From the NCBI GenBank assembly GCA_937923795.1, contig CALDWI010000046.1:6680-70679 (forward strand): DNA of 64,000 nucleotides, given 5' to 3'. The notes under the pieces are model-generated. The model was not told the DNA's origin, did no database searches, and was given only the letters and a program-made list of their open reading frames with translations. The stretch comes from an uncultured Collinsella sp. (GTDB taxonomy: Bacteria; Actinomycetota; Coriobacteriia; Coriobacteriales; Coriobacteriaceae). A program made the position numbers and the translations under genes. How positions within the stretch are numbered: position 1 is the first letter of the stretch; each line of letters begins with the position of its first letter. Positions 25,739 through 34,912 of this stretch are shown in pieces.

Positions 25739-26953
25739 ATGAAATACGACTTTAGCTCGCTTATCGACCGCCACGGCATGGACTCCATTGCCGTTGACTC
25801 TTGGGGCGAGATCCCCGGTATGGCCCCGAACGCACCCGACGAGGGCTTCGACCGCATACCCATGTGGGTGGCGGACATGAACTTCGCCACGGTGCCCACG
25901 GTCCAGGAGCACATTATTCAGCGCGCCCAGCATCCCATGTTTGGCTACTTTAACCCGCGTCCCGAGTACTTTGACCGCATCATCGAATGGCAGAGCCGTC
26001 GCAACGGCGTTGAGGGCTTGGCGCCTGAGCATATCGGCTACGAAAACGGCGTGCTGGGCGGTGTCGTGTCGACGTTGCGCGCGTATGTCCAGCCAGGCGA
26101 TGCTGTGCTGGTCCATAGCCCCACCTACATCGGTTTTACCAAGTCCATCGAAGCCGCGGGCTATCGCATTGTCCACAGCCCGCTTAAGCTCGACGATCAA
26201 GGCGTGTGGCGTATGGACTTTGAGGACATGGAGCGCAAGCTCGCCCAAAACCACATTCATGCCGCGGTGTTCTGCTCGCCGCACAATCCCTGCGGCCGCG
26301 TATGGGAGCGCGACGAGATCGAGCGCGCTATGGACATTTATCACCAGCACGATTGCGTGGTGATCTCGGACGAGATTTGGTCCGATATCATCCTGCCGGG
26401 GCACAAGCATATCCCGACGCAGTCGGTGAGCGAGGACGCCCGCATGCGCACGGTTGCCCTCTATGCGCCCAGCAAGACGTTCAACCTGGCGGGCCTGGTC
26501 GGCAGCTACCACATTGTCTACAACGAGACGCTGCGCGACCGCGTGTGCGCCGTGTCCAACAAGACTCACTACAACGAGATGAATGTCCTCTCCATGCATG
26601 CGCTTATCGGTGCCTACCAGCCGCAGGGCTACGAGTGGGTGGACGAGCTCAACCAGGTGCTTGCCAGCAATATCGAGTACTTCTGCGATTACGTGGACGA
26701 GCATTTTGAGGGCGTGTCCTATTCGCGTCCGCAGGGCACGTACATGGTGTTTCTGGACTGCACCGAGTGGTGCCGCGAGCATGGCCGCGATATTCAGTGG
26801 TTGCTCGACGAGGGGGCGCGCGTGGGCGTGGGGTATCAGGACGGCCGCCCGTTCCACGGGCCCTGCCACATTCGCGTGAATTTGGCGCTGCCGCTTTCGC
26901 GCGTAAGGGAAGCGTGCGACCGCTTGGACCGCTACGTTTTTAATGCACGGTAA
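25739..26953 (+). CDS. MalY/PatB-family aminotransferase, probable cystathionine beta-lyase
   Basis: PLP-dependent fold-type I enzyme of 404 residues. MalY/PatB proteins cleave C-S bonds of cystathionine or cysteine conjugates. Diagnostic segments are IPMWVADMNFATVPTVQEHI near residue 40, the cofactor-binding GVVSTLRAY region, FCSPHNPCGRVW, VISDEIWSDI and the PLP lysine in YAPSKTFNLAGL near residue 248. Start ATG 25739 has GGGAG about 8 bases upstream. It is a single gene closed by the hairpin at 26965. Whether its role is methionine metabolism or detoxification cannot be told here. Confidence 0.9.
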   Translation: MKYDFSSLIDRHGMDSIAVDSWGEIPGMAPNAPDEGFDRIPMWVADMNFATVPTVQEHIIQRAQHPMFGYFNPRPEYFDRIIEWQSRRNGVEGLAPEHIGYENGVLGGVVSTLRAYVQPGDAVLVHSPTYIGFTKSIEAAGYRIVHSPLKLDDQGVWRMDFEDMERKLAQNHIHAAVFCSPHNPCGRVWERDEIERAMDIYHQHDCVVISDEIWSDIILPGHKHIPTQSVSEDARMRTVALYAPSKTFNLAGLVGSYHIVYNETLRDRVCAVSNKTHYNEMNVLSMHALIGAYQPQGYEWVDELNQVLASNIEYFCDYVDEHFEGVSYSRPQGTYMVFLDCTEWCREHGRDIQWLLDEGARVGVGYQDGRPFHGPCHIRVNLALPLSRVREACDRLDRYVFNAR

Positions 26954-26964
26954 GTGAGCACTGC

Positions 26965-27004
26965 ATGCGGGGCCTTCTGCCAAGCCGGCTGGAAGGTCCC
27001 GCAT
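26965..27004. terminator. Hairpin between convergent genes
   Basis: ATGCGGGGCCTTC (26965-26977) pairs with GAAGGTCCCGCAT (26992-27004) with one mismatch. There is no strong T run on either side. It lies between the lyase gene and the convergent PPOX gene. Confidence 0.55.
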
Positions 27005-27048
27005 GGTAAAACGTCTGTAACCATTGGGCGCAGACCTGCTGCGGAGGT

Positions 27049-27528
27049 TTATTTTTCTTGAATCTGCTTGCCGCAAAGATGCTCAATCGTAATCTCGTAG
27101 AGCTGGACGCCCTTAATGTCCTTGGCGATTTCCTCTTCGACTTCTTCGGCAGAAGGGTAGTACTTAAGCGCGAGCTGGCGAACTTTATCCTCGATAAACG
27201 CGGGGGTGTCATTCGCCAGGCGACAACGGCCAAAGACTACGGTACTCATAACGTAGGGAGCCCAGTCACCGTCCTTGTACCACTCGTTGCCGTAAACGGT
27301 AAAGCAGACCTTGTCATCGCGCTTGAGTGCGTCGACCTTGTGGCCAGCCTTGGCGCCATGGAAATAAATCTTGTCGTGCTCGGCGTCAAAGAAGTAGTTG
27401 ACGGGAATGGCGTACGGGTAGCCATCGTCGCCGTTGACGGCAAAGACGCCGCGCTTGCAGGTAGCGAGCAGTTCGCGCGCTTCCTCGTCAGTGATGGCGC
27501 GTTTCTTTCGACGTAAGGGCCTAAACAT
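27049..27528 (-). CDS. Pyridoxamine 5'-phosphate oxidase-family protein
   Basis: Flavin-binding split-barrel protein of 159 residues. The N-terminus (MFRPLRRKKRAITDEEARELL) is followed by RGVFAVNGDDGYPYAIPVNYFFDAEHDKIYFHGAKAGHK, typical of the Nim/PPOX-like subgroup, and KVCFTVYG. Members bind FMN or haem; some reduce nitro compounds, but the substrate here is unknown. The start ATG 27528 has AAAGGA 8 bases upstream. The downstream strand neighbour is the hybrid kinase, 42 bases beyond and on the same strand, so the kinase transcript may run into this gene. Confidence 0.85.
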   Translation of the reverse strand: MFRPLRRKKRAITDEEARELLATCKRGVFAVNGDDGYPYAIPVNYFFDAEHDKIYFHGAKAGHKVDALKRDDKVCFTVYGNEWYKDGDWAPYVMSTVVFGRCRLANDTPAFIEDKVRQLALKYYPSAEEVEEEIAKDIKGVQLYEITIEHLCGKQIQEK

Positions 27529-27570
27529 CGTTGGTTTCCTTTCTGGTCGTGCGTGGTGGTTGAGCACAAA

Positions 27571-30375
27571 CTATAGCGAAACGGATCCGTTTTTCTTGAT
27601 GCGGGCGAGTATGTTTTTGAGCTTGTTAAAGTCGAGCGGTTTGGACAGATGGGCGTTCATGCCGGCATCGTGTGCCGCCTTGGCGTCCTCGGCAAAGGCG
27701 TTGGCGGTGAGCGCGATGATGGGGATGTCGGCTGCATCGACCTTCTCGCTCAGGCGAATCGCGCGGGTTGCCTCGTAGCCGTCCATGCCCGGCATCATGA
27801 TGTCCATCAGAATCGCATCGAAGCTGCCGGCGGGACGGCCAACGTATAGGTCGACCGCTTCGTTGCCATCGGCGGCGCGAGTTACGACAATGCCTTCGCT
27901 TTCGAGCAGCGCCTGGGCAATCTCGGCATTCAATTCGTTGTCTTCGGCGAGCAGTACGTTCATGTCGGCGAGCGAGCAGTCGAGCGCCCTCTCGACCGCA
28001 TCTGCCCGCGTCTGAGGGTTCTTGTCGATATCGAGCGGAATCTGGACGTTGAACGTACTTCCCACGCCAACCTCACTCGAAATCTCAATCGTACCGCCCA
28101 TCAGTTCAATAAGCGACTTGACGATTGGCATGCCCATGCCGGTTCCTTGGAACTTGCTGCGCGCATTGTCACCTTCTTGTGCAAACGGCTCATAGATGTG
28201 CTTTAAAAACTCGGGAGCCATGCCAATGCCGGTATCCGAAACGCTAAAGCAAAAGAGCGCGCGCCCGTTATCGAGTGGCTTGGTCTTTGAGCTAAAGGTG
28301 ACGGAGCCGCCGTGCTTGTTGTACTTAATGCTGTTGTTTAACAGGTTGATCATAATCTGTCGGATATGGGTGGGACTGCCGATCATGTATGGTCCCGTGG
28401 CGTACGGCAGACTATTGTCCTGCATTGTGATGCCGTTATCGGATGCGCGGAGCTTGCACAGCACCAGCGTATCGTCACAGAGCTTTTTGAGGTTAAAAGG
28501 CGCATGTTCCAGTGTTAGCTTGCGGTCTTCGATTTTGCCCATCTCGAGGATGTCGTTGATTAGCGAGAGCAGGTGATTGGCAGCAACGCGCGCCTTGGCA
28601 CGGCTCTCGCGGGCGACTTGCATATCGCCTTCCTTCAATTCCTCGATCTCGATAAGGCCCAGGATGCCGTTGAGCGGCGTGCGGATGTCGTGGCTCATGC
28701 GCGTGAGGAATGCCGTCTTAGCGGCGTTGGCGGCATCGGCTTTTTTGCGCTCGGTTCGAGCGCGCACGAGCGCCCAGATGAGCAGGACGATGCCGACCGA
28801 CAACATACCGATGAGGGTAGCTGCAATGGCGGTGCGGTTGCGATAAAGGAATTGAAGCGCGTTGGATTCCTGGGCCGTGTACGACGTGGAGGAGAAATTG
28901 CTTGCGGAGAGCGATTCTCCGGCATTGATGATGCCCTTGTTGATGATTCCCAGCAGCTCGGGCTTTCCGCGCGAAATCCAGCACGAGAGCTCACAGGTGT
29001 CAGGGAGCTCGACCGTCTCGCAGTCCTCGAGATCGTAACGGTCGCCAATGGTTTTTACGCGTGAACTGGGAGCGACGATGCAGTGCGCCGTTCCCTTCCT
29101 GAGGGCGTCGAACACTTCATCGTCGGATTGGTATTCAGTTACGGTCGCTGTGGGGAACAGACTTTCAAGTGCATTTTTGTTGATAAACGATGATTTGGTA
29201 CAGGCGATGTTCTGGAGGTCTTTGTTCAGGTTGCTGCCGGTGTGGATGGCGGTGAAGGACATGGTCCCCAACGATACCGACTGCACAACGCCTATTTGCT
29301 CGGCAAACCAGTAATCTCGGTATACCGGCAGCGCAACGTCTATGCTTCCCTTTGACAGGGCCTTTGACATCATCTTGTAGCTATCAAAGGGGACGGTTTT
29401 GACCGTAATGCCAAATTTATCGTGCAGCGTCGTCGCAAGCGATGCGAGCGAGCCTTCCATTTCGCCGTTTTCGTCTTCGTTGCAGTAGGGGAGTTTGCCC
29501 GTAATGTAGCCGAGCGTGATGGTGTTGCCATTTGCTTTGAGCCAGGAACGTTCGGGGCCGTTGAGCGATGATGAACCGCTGTTTTGGGCAGAGTAGTTAG
29601 ATTTGACTTCGTCGATATAGCGTGGGTTGACGCGGGCGATTGCCGACATGGCGGCATTGATGTCGTCCATCAGGTCGGGGCGGCTTTTGGGGACGGCAAA
29701 ATAGTAGTCGCTCGAACCAATGTAGAACATGGGGGAGGCGCTGGGCGAAGAGGTCGTGTCGTTCATGATGATGGCATCGACCTCGTTGTTTGCGAGCGCG
29801 TCAAAGAGGGCACTGCCAGTGTCGATTTCTTTATAGGTGCAGGTAATGCCTTCGTTGGCGAGCCACTGCTGGCCAACGAAGGTTTGCATGACGCCGGAGT
29901 TGCAACCGATAGTGAGACCCTGGAGCGCTTGGGGGTCACCCTTGGCCAGATCGTCGCGATCGGGCTTGGCGTAGATGTAGTAGCGCTCGGTGCCCTCGGG
30001 GTTCGAGGAAAAGAGCAGCTTTTGGGCGCGTTCCTCGGAGTAGGAGATGTTGGGCATGAGGTCGATTTCGCCTGCCTCGAGCATGTCCATAAGCTCGGTG
30101 AAGGTGCCGGAGACGTATTCGTACCGCCAGCCGGGCGTGTAGTACGACAGGGTCTGGAGGTACTCGTAACCCCATCCCGAGAGACGCTCGCCGGGGGTGC
30201 CGTCCTGGAAGCCCTCGTTGTTGACGAGCCAGCCGACGCGGACCGTCTTGACTGGCTGGCTAGAGTCAGCGGCAAAAGCCTGGACAGGCGCGATAGAACT
30301 CAGCACGGCAAGCGCGGCGAGCACAATGGCCAGGGCGCGACATATAACTGAACGAAGGACAGTGGCAGCTCTCAC
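27571..30375 (-). CDS. Hybrid sensor kinase with two periplasmic-binding-type sensor domains
   Basis: Membrane signalling protein of about 934 residues. An N-terminal signal or anchor (about 5-35) is followed by two tandem solute-binding-like (PBPb) domains at about 45-260 and 285-500 (for example VRVGWLVNNEGFQDG and ITLGYITGKLPYC). A transmembrane helix lies at about 518-540, then HisKA with RMSHDIRTPLNG (His about 562), HATPase_c (DTGIGMAPEF, GTGMGMPIV) and a C-terminal receiver with LMDIMMPGMDG. The layout resembles BvgS/EvgS sensors without the Hpt domain. GTG 30375 was chosen because AGGA lies about 7 bases upstream; TTG 30381 is possible. No output regulator is adjacent. Confidence 0.9.
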   Translation of the reverse strand: MRAATVLRSVICRALAIVLAALAVLSSIAPVQAFAADSSQPVKTVRVGWLVNNEGFQDGTPGERLSGWGYEYLQTLSYYTPGWRYEYVSGTFTELMDMLEAGEIDLMPNISYSEERAQKLLFSSNPEGTERYYIYAKPDRDDLAKGDPQALQGLTIGCNSGVMQTFVGQQWLANEGITCTYKEIDTGSALFDALANNEVDAIIMNDTTSSPSASPMFYIGSSDYYFAVPKSRPDLMDDINAAMSAIARVNPRYIDEVKSNYSAQNSGSSSLNGPERSWLKANGNTITLGYITGKLPYCNEDENGEMEGSLASLATTLHDKFGITVKTVPFDSYKMMSKALSKGSIDVALPVYRDYWFAEQIGVVQSVSLGTMSFTAIHTGSNLNKDLQNIACTKSSFINKNALESLFPTATVTEYQSDDEVFDALRKGTAHCIVAPSSRVKTIGDRYDLEDCETVELPDTCELSCWISRGKPELLGIINKGIINAGESLSASNFSSTSYTAQESNALQFLYRNRTAIAATLIGMLSVGIVLLIWALVRARTERKKADAANAAKTAFLTRMSHDIRTPLNGILGLIEIEELKEGDMQVARESRAKARVAANHLLSLINDILEMGKIEDRKLTLEHAPFNLKKLCDDTLVLCKLRASDNGITMQDNSLPYATGPYMIGSPTHIRQIMINLLNNSIKYNKHGGSVTFSSKTKPLDNGRALFCFSVSDTGIGMAPEFLKHIYEPFAQEGDNARSKFQGTGMGMPIVKSLIELMGGTIEISSEVGVGSTFNVQIPLDIDKNPQTRADAVERALDCSLADMNVLLAEDNELNAEIAQALLESEGIVVTRAADGNEAVDLYVGRPAGSFDAILMDIMMPGMDGYEATRAIRLSEKVDAADIPIIALTANAFAEDAKAAHDAGMNAHLSKPLDFNKLKNILARIKKNGSVSL

Positions 30376-30448
30376 ATGCAATCCTAACGAATCGAGACAT
30401 TACCGCATAAGGATACCAGCTCAGCCTGCCCAGTCGGCAGCTGGTGGT

Positions 30449-30478
30449 CATTGGGGACGTTCTTAAACGACTAGTTCC
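30449..30478. repeat. Intergenic palindrome, family B (half copy)
   Basis: Contains ATTGGGGACGTTCTTAAACG then ACTAGT, matching the left half of the 23565 copy. The flank CAGTCGGCAGCTGG at 30431-30444 is also seen in part near 44241. It lies between the divergent hybrid kinase and potassium channel genes. Confidence 0.65.
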
Positions 30479-30543
30479 GTTTGCGGGGGAGGCGTGGGAC
30501 AATACCGAGCGAACGTGATTTGTTGTCCGTGGAAAGGGTCGCG

Positions 30544-30969
30544 ATGAAAAAGCTCAGGACGCTTGCTGACGTTTTGCGCCAGGCGGGCTTCGTGCGCATT
30601 ACGGAGCTGTTCCTCGTCTTCTATCTGCTGTGCTCGACGGCCGTCTGGTTGTCCGAGCCCACGACCCTTACGTTTGGCGATGGTCTCTGGTTTAGCTTTG
30701 AGACGGTCTCGACCATCGGCTTTGGCGATATCCCGGCCGAAACGCCGGTCGCCCGCGCGATTACCGTTGTCCTGAGCGTTATCAGCATCTTCTACATTGC
30801 CATGCTCACGGGCGTGGCGGTGAACTACTGCAATACGCTCATCAAGATGCGCCAAAAGGACACCATGGCGCGCTTTATGGACGATCTGGAGCATTTGGAA
30901 GAGCTCGATCGCGACGAGCTCGCCGATCTTTCGCGTCGTGTGCGCGAGTATCGTCGACGCCAGCGCTAG
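30544..30969 (+). CDS. Small potassium channel (two-helix, Ion_trans_2 type)
   Basis: Predicted K+-selective channel subunit of 141 residues. One transmembrane helix (about 18-38) is followed by a pore loop with the selectivity filter TIGFGD near residue 60 and a second helix (about 75-95). The last 40 residues form a charged cytosolic helix (MARFMDDLEHLEELDRDEL) that may help assembly. There is no RCK domain. The start ATG 30544 follows GGAAAGGG at suitable spacing. It is 36 bases upstream of the LOG gene on the same strand and probably co-transcribed with it. Confidence 0.85.
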   Translation: MKKLRTLADVLRQAGFVRITELFLVFYLLCSTAVWLSEPTTLTFGDGLWFSFETVSTIGFGDIPAETPVARAITVVLSVISIFYIAMLTGVAVNYCNTLIKMRQKDTMARFMDDLEHLEELDRDELADLSRRVREYRRRQR

Positions 30970-31005
30970 AACGGGCGCTGCGCGTCATGACGAGGGGGAC
31001 TGAAT

Positions 31006-31539
31006 ATGAATATCACGGTATACCTGGGCGCCAGCGTTGGTAACGACCCAGCATTTCTGCCTGCGGTGCAAGAGCTGGGCAACTGGATTGGCTCCAACGG
31101 GCACGCGCTGGTATACGGCGGGTCCAAATCGGGCCTGATGGGCGCGCTCGCCGATAGCGTACTCGAGGCAGGTGGACACGTGACGGGTGTTGAGCCGAGC
31201 TTTTTTATAGAGGCCGAGTTTCAGCACGACGGCATCGATGACCTCATCGTGACGAGCGATATGGCCGAGCGTAAGGACAAGATGATCGAGCTCGGTGATG
31301 CGTTCATCGCATTTCCGGGCGGCACGGGCACGCTCGAGGAGATTGCCGAGGTCATGTCCGCGGTGTCGTTGGGGCACCTGAGTGCTCCGTGCATCCTGTA
31401 TAACCTGGACGGTTACTACAACGACCTCAAGGCGCTGCTCGGGCACATGATTGATAAGGGGCTTTCGAGCCCGAGGCGCCAGCAAGGCATCTACTTTGCC
31501 GACGATTTGCGCGAGATTGTCTCGATTATCAACGGATAA
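31006..31539 (+). CDS. LOG-family protein (cytokinin riboside monophosphate phosphoribohydrolase-like)
   Basis: Rossmann-like enzyme of 177 residues from the TIGR00730/LOG family, whose members hydrolyse nucleoside 5'-monophosphates to free base and ribose phosphate. Family marks are VYLGASVGNDPAF at the start, YGGSKSGLMGALAD, MAERKDKMIELGDAFIAFPG and the PGGTGTLEE nucleotide-binding motif near residue 105. The second, lysine-decarboxylase annotation sometimes given to this family is historical and not supported. It starts with ATG 31006 after GAGGGGG. It probably shares a transcript with the channel gene upstream. Confidence 0.9.
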   Translation: MNITVYLGASVGNDPAFLPAVQELGNWIGSNGHALVYGGSKSGLMGALADSVLEAGGHVTGVEPSFFIEAEFQHDGIDDLIVTSDMAERKDKMIELGDAFIAFPGGTGTLEEIAEVMSAVSLGHLSAPCILYNLDGYYNDLKALLGHMIDKGLSSPRRQQGIYFADDLREIVSIING

Positions 31540-31664
31540 GTCTTGAGCCTGCCCCACTATGACTCCCAATGGTGCCGTTTGTGGCGCAGATGGTTGGCTT
31601 GTCTGGGCAACGCTCGCTCTACAATAAAACGTAATTATGTCGACTTTGACCGCGGGAGGACCCG

Positions 31665-32969
31665 ATGGACAACCTTGCCAAACCCACAAACCGCGCGCTG
31701 TTTTTAGTTAGCGTTGCCGTGACCGGTGCGTTCGCAGGTGCCGCGGTCTGGCTGTTCTTTTTTGCGATGGAGCACGGTATCGACTATCTGTGGACCGAGA
31801 TCCCCCACATGCTGGGCGCGGCGTCGCCCGAACTCGCCAGCGACCCGTTCGGTTTTCTGCCGTATCCGTTTTTTGTCTGCCTGCTGGGCGGCCTGCTGAT
31901 CGGTCTGTACGAAAAGCTTACGGGCACCAAGACCGACGACCTCAACCAGGTGATGGCTAAGGTTAAGCAAGATGGGCGCTACCCGTATGACAATCTGGGC
32001 AGGCTTTCGCTCGCGGCATTGCTGCCGCTGCTGTTTGGCGGAAGTATTGGACCGGAGGCCGGCCTGACCGGCGTTATCGCGGGTCTGTGCAGCTGGGTCG
32101 GCGACCGCATGCGCCGCTTTGGCGCCGAGTTTAGGGAGCTCACGCTGCTGGGCACCCAGGCCGCGCTGACGGCGCTCTTTACCGCGCCCGTCTTTGGCTT
32201 TGTGGCGCCGCTCGCCGGTAGCGCCGACGGCCAGGGCGAAGACGCCGACGATGGGTCCGCGTCCGGCGAGATCACCATCAAGCTGCCCAAGGCACAGAAG
32301 ACTGTGGTCTACGGTATCGCGATCGCTGGCGGTCTGGGCACCTACCTGCTGCTTGGCCAACTTGTGGGCGGCGGCATGGGCATGCCCAGGTTCGAGGCCG
32401 CCGAGGTGGGCAACCTGGAGCTTGCCTGGCTCATCCCGCTGGCGTTGGTTGGCACCGTTTGCGGCTGGCTGTACTTTGTCTCGGAGCACGCGAGCGAGGC
32501 GCTGTCCCATGCAATAGGGGAGCGTCCTGTCGTCAAGGCCATGCTGGCTGGTCTGGCGCTCGCCATCTGCGGCACGGTCTTGCCCTACACCATGTTTGCC
32601 GGCGAGACGCAGGCCGATGTACTTATGGAGACCTACCTCACCATTCCCGCCGGCGTGCTTATCGCGACCGGTCTTGTTAAGGCCATGCTGACGCCCGCCC
32701 TCATCAACCTTGGTTGGCGCGGCGGCCACTTCTTCCCCGTTATCTTCTCGGGCGTAAGCCTGGGCTATGGCCTTGCCATCCTCACCGGCGCAGATCCGGT
32801 CTTTTGCGTCGCCGTCTGCACGGCATCGACGATGGGCGCCGTCATGCGCCAGCCTGTCATGGTTGTGGGCCTGCTGCTTATGTGTTTCCCACTCAAGGGT
32901 ATCGTCTGCATGATTATCGCGGCCGTCATCGCCGCCGGCATCCCGCTGCCCAAGCCGCTGCGCAAGTAG
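31665..32969 (+). CDS. ClC-family chloride channel or transporter
   Basis: Integral membrane protein of 434 residues with about 10-12 hydrophobic segments. The ClC fold is shown by GGSIGPEAGLTGVIAGLCSW near residue 125 (GxxGPE motif) and NLGWRGGHFFPVIFSG near 350 (the GGxFxP motif). A charged, Asp-rich cytosolic loop (about 187-205) interrupts the middle. There are no CBS domains. Whether it is a channel or an H+-coupled antiporter is not certain. The start ATG 31665 has GGGAGGA 5 bases upstream. No fluoride riboswitch-like sequence was seen in the 125 bases before it. Confidence 0.85.
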   Translation: MDNLAKPTNRALFLVSVAVTGAFAGAAVWLFFFAMEHGIDYLWTEIPHMLGAASPELASDPFGFLPYPFFVCLLGGLLIGLYEKLTGTKTDDLNQVMAKVKQDGRYPYDNLGRLSLAALLPLLFGGSIGPEAGLTGVIAGLCSWVGDRMRRFGAEFRELTLLGTQAALTALFTAPVFGFVAPLAGSADGQGEDADDGSASGEITIKLPKAQKTVVYGIAIAGGLGTYLLLGQLVGGGMGMPRFEAAEVGNLELAWLIPLALVGTVCGWLYFVSEHASEALSHAIGERPVVKAMLAGLALAICGTVLPYTMFAGETQADVLMETYLTIPAGVLIATGLVKAMLTPALINLGWRGGHFFPVIFSGVSLGYGLAILTGADPVFCVAVCTASTMGAVMRQPVMVVGLLLMCFPLKGIVCMIIAAVIAAGIPLPKPLRK

Positions 32970-33063
32970 CACGGTAGCGCGCAGTCAGTACAAACATCTC
33001 AAGTCCGGTGCGGGCGCTGTGTCACGGATTTGCGGGTGGACTGGATTTCGTTCGGTATCGGCG

Positions 33064-33939
33064 CTACTTCCAAATTGCAAGCGCGGCGGTGCCCAGTACG
33101 ATGAGGGCGAGACCGATGGCGCTGCGGCGGGAGAGTTTTTCGTTGAATGCCAGGCGCGCAAATAGCACCGATACGACAATCGATAGTTTGTCGATCTGCA
33201 CCACGACACTCACCTGGCCTGCAGCGATGGCATAGTAATAGAGCAGCCACGATGCTCCAGTCGCGATGCCCGATGTTGCGAGAAATGTGAGTTCGCGCCG
33301 GTCAACGTGCGTGACCTGCTCCAGTTTTCCCTTGGCTGCCACGATTGCCCATGCCATAACCAGTACCACGCAGGTGCGGATTGCCGTGGCCAGGTTTGAC
33401 TCGACGCCTTCGATGCCGATCTTGGCGAGGACGGAGGTGAGTGCCGCGAACACGGCGGCGCCGAGGGCGTAAGCGAGCCAGGTTCGGTCTTGCTGCTGCT
33501 CGGGTTCGGCGGACTGCTTCTTCTCGATCATTAAAAACGTGCCGAGGGTGATGGCAGCGGTTCCCACGAGCTTAACCGCAAGGTTGCTCGTCTCGTCAAA
33601 AAGCGCGATGGCGACCAGCGCGGCGAGCACGGTGCTCATCTTGTCGACCGGTACGACCTTATTGACATTTCCGATGCTCAACGCCTTAAAGTAACAGATC
33701 CACGAAGCACCGGTAGCGAGTCCCGAGAGGACGAGAAAGAGCCAGGATCTGGGTTCGATGCTGCCAATGGTTCCAATGGATCCAGAAATGCCCGCCATTG
33801 CCCAGGCGAAAACGAGCACCACGCAGGTGCGAATGGCCGTCGCGACATCGGAGTCGGTCTGCTTGATGCCGCATTTGGCCAAGATGGATGTGATGCCGGC
33901 AAAGAATGCTGACGCAAATGCTGCGACAACCCACGACAC
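33064..33939 (-). CDS. EamA/DMT-family transporter
   Basis: Drug/metabolite transporter superfamily protein of 291 residues with ten predicted transmembrane helices in two EamA repeats. The repeats are nearly superimposable: AFFAGITSILAKCGIKQTDS at the start and AFAALTSVLAKIGIEGVES in the second half, each followed by ATAIRTCVVLV and a GATGASW-like segment. Substrate unknown. It is monocistronic. The 274 bases between this start and the next gene (33940-34213) show no supportable gene, RNA or strong repeat. Confidence 0.87.
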   Translation of the reverse strand: MSWVVAAFASAFFAGITSILAKCGIKQTDSDVATAIRTCVVLVFAWAMAGISGSIGTIGSIEPRSWLFLVLSGLATGASWICYFKALSIGNVNKVVPVDKMSTVLAALVAIALFDETSNLAVKLVGTAAITLGTFLMIEKKQSAEPEQQQDRTWLAYALGAAVFAALTSVLAKIGIEGVESNLATAIRTCVVLVMAWAIVAAKGKLEQVTHVDRRELTFLATSGIATGASWLLYYYAIAAGQVSVVVQIDKLSIVVSVLFARLAFNEKLSRRSAIGLALIVLGTAALAIWK

Positions 33940-34213
33940 GGGTGCGGTGCCTCCTTGGATAATGGGTTTATCCTGCGAGTTTTATGGACATGAGGATACC
34001 GCCCCACCATGAAGGTTTGATATGGCCGCGGCGAGACGGGGGTTATGTTCCGGGGAGCCATTTGGTGAAGGCTCGAATTGTCGATATGCTGTCGACTTCT
34101 CTTTGGTTGCCAAGAGCTAAACGGCATGCCGTGAAGGGCGGTAGCGACGTTGTTGCTGCTTCGTCTTATCTAGTAAATGAGGTGGCGTGCAGCCCAAGCC
34201 CTTTGGCTGTCGA

Positions 34214-34912
34214 TTACAGGTCGCGTGCCCGATAGACCTTGGTGCTGACGGCGCAGCTGATTGCACATAGCGCGAGGGCAAGTGCGGCGATGCCTGCACA
34301 CAGACAGCCCAGAACGGCAGGGTCGGGATTCGCTCCGGCAATCGACATGAGCCAGTTGCTGATGGGGTTGGAGGAGCTCAGCGTGGCCATGGCAAGGCAT
34401 CCGAGCATGGCAAACAGGCCAACGGATAGGCGCAGAGCCTCCATGTGTCCAAATCGAAAGAACAGCGGCTGTGCCAAAAACACCATCATGAGGGAGATGA
34501 GCATCGATGCTGCTGAGGCTATTGCAATCTCAAAGACAATCTGTCCCGTCAACGGGATACCCGCGCTGTTGAAGAGCGGGAAGGAGACGATGCTCAGAAG
34601 CGCGGCGGCGCACGCCGTGACAGCCGAGAAGACAATGATGCTCAGGTAGCGTGCGCAGATGATGTCTTTACGCGAGAGAGACAGCGTTGCGCGATAGCGC
34701 TCCCAACCGTTTTGATTGTCGAAGCCGGCCAGCGAGCTCATGACCATGATGGGTGACATGGCACTGACCGCGCAGGCGCCAGCGCTCATGCCGGAATCGC
34801 CGTCCGATGCGTTGGCAAGGGTCAGCACGACGAATATGAACAGGCCGACGCCCGCGATGCTCGGGACGAGCGTGCGAACGATAGCGAGCTCGGACATAAA
34901 GGCGCGTTTCAT
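34214..34912 (-). CDS. ABC-2 type transporter permease
   Basis: Membrane component of 232 residues with six predicted helices. It works with the ATPase encoded directly upstream, whose stop overlaps this start by 4 bases (ATGA). The arrangement GntR-ATPase-permease matches YtrA-type systems in which a small GntR regulator controls an exporter. A motif WERYRATLSLSRKDIICARYLS lies after the first helices, typical of ABC2 permeases of this size. Substrate unknown; peptide, antibiotic or bacteriocin stress are possible by analogy. Confidence 0.82.
   Translation of the reverse strand: MKRAFMSELAIVRTLVPSIAGVGLFIFVVLTLANASDGDSGMSAGACAVSAMSPIMVMSSLAGFDNQNGWERYRATLSLSRKDIICARYLSIIVFSAVTACAAALLSIVSFPLFNSAGIPLTGQIVFEIAIASAASMLISLMMVFLAQPLFFRFGHMEALRLSVGLFAMLGCLAMATLSSSNPISNWLMSIAGANPDPAVLGCLCAGIAALALALCAISCAVSTKVYRARDL

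Noticed and set aside
31540..31664. Fluoride riboswitch before the ClC gene
   Set aside because: The leader lacks the conserved crcB-motif segments.
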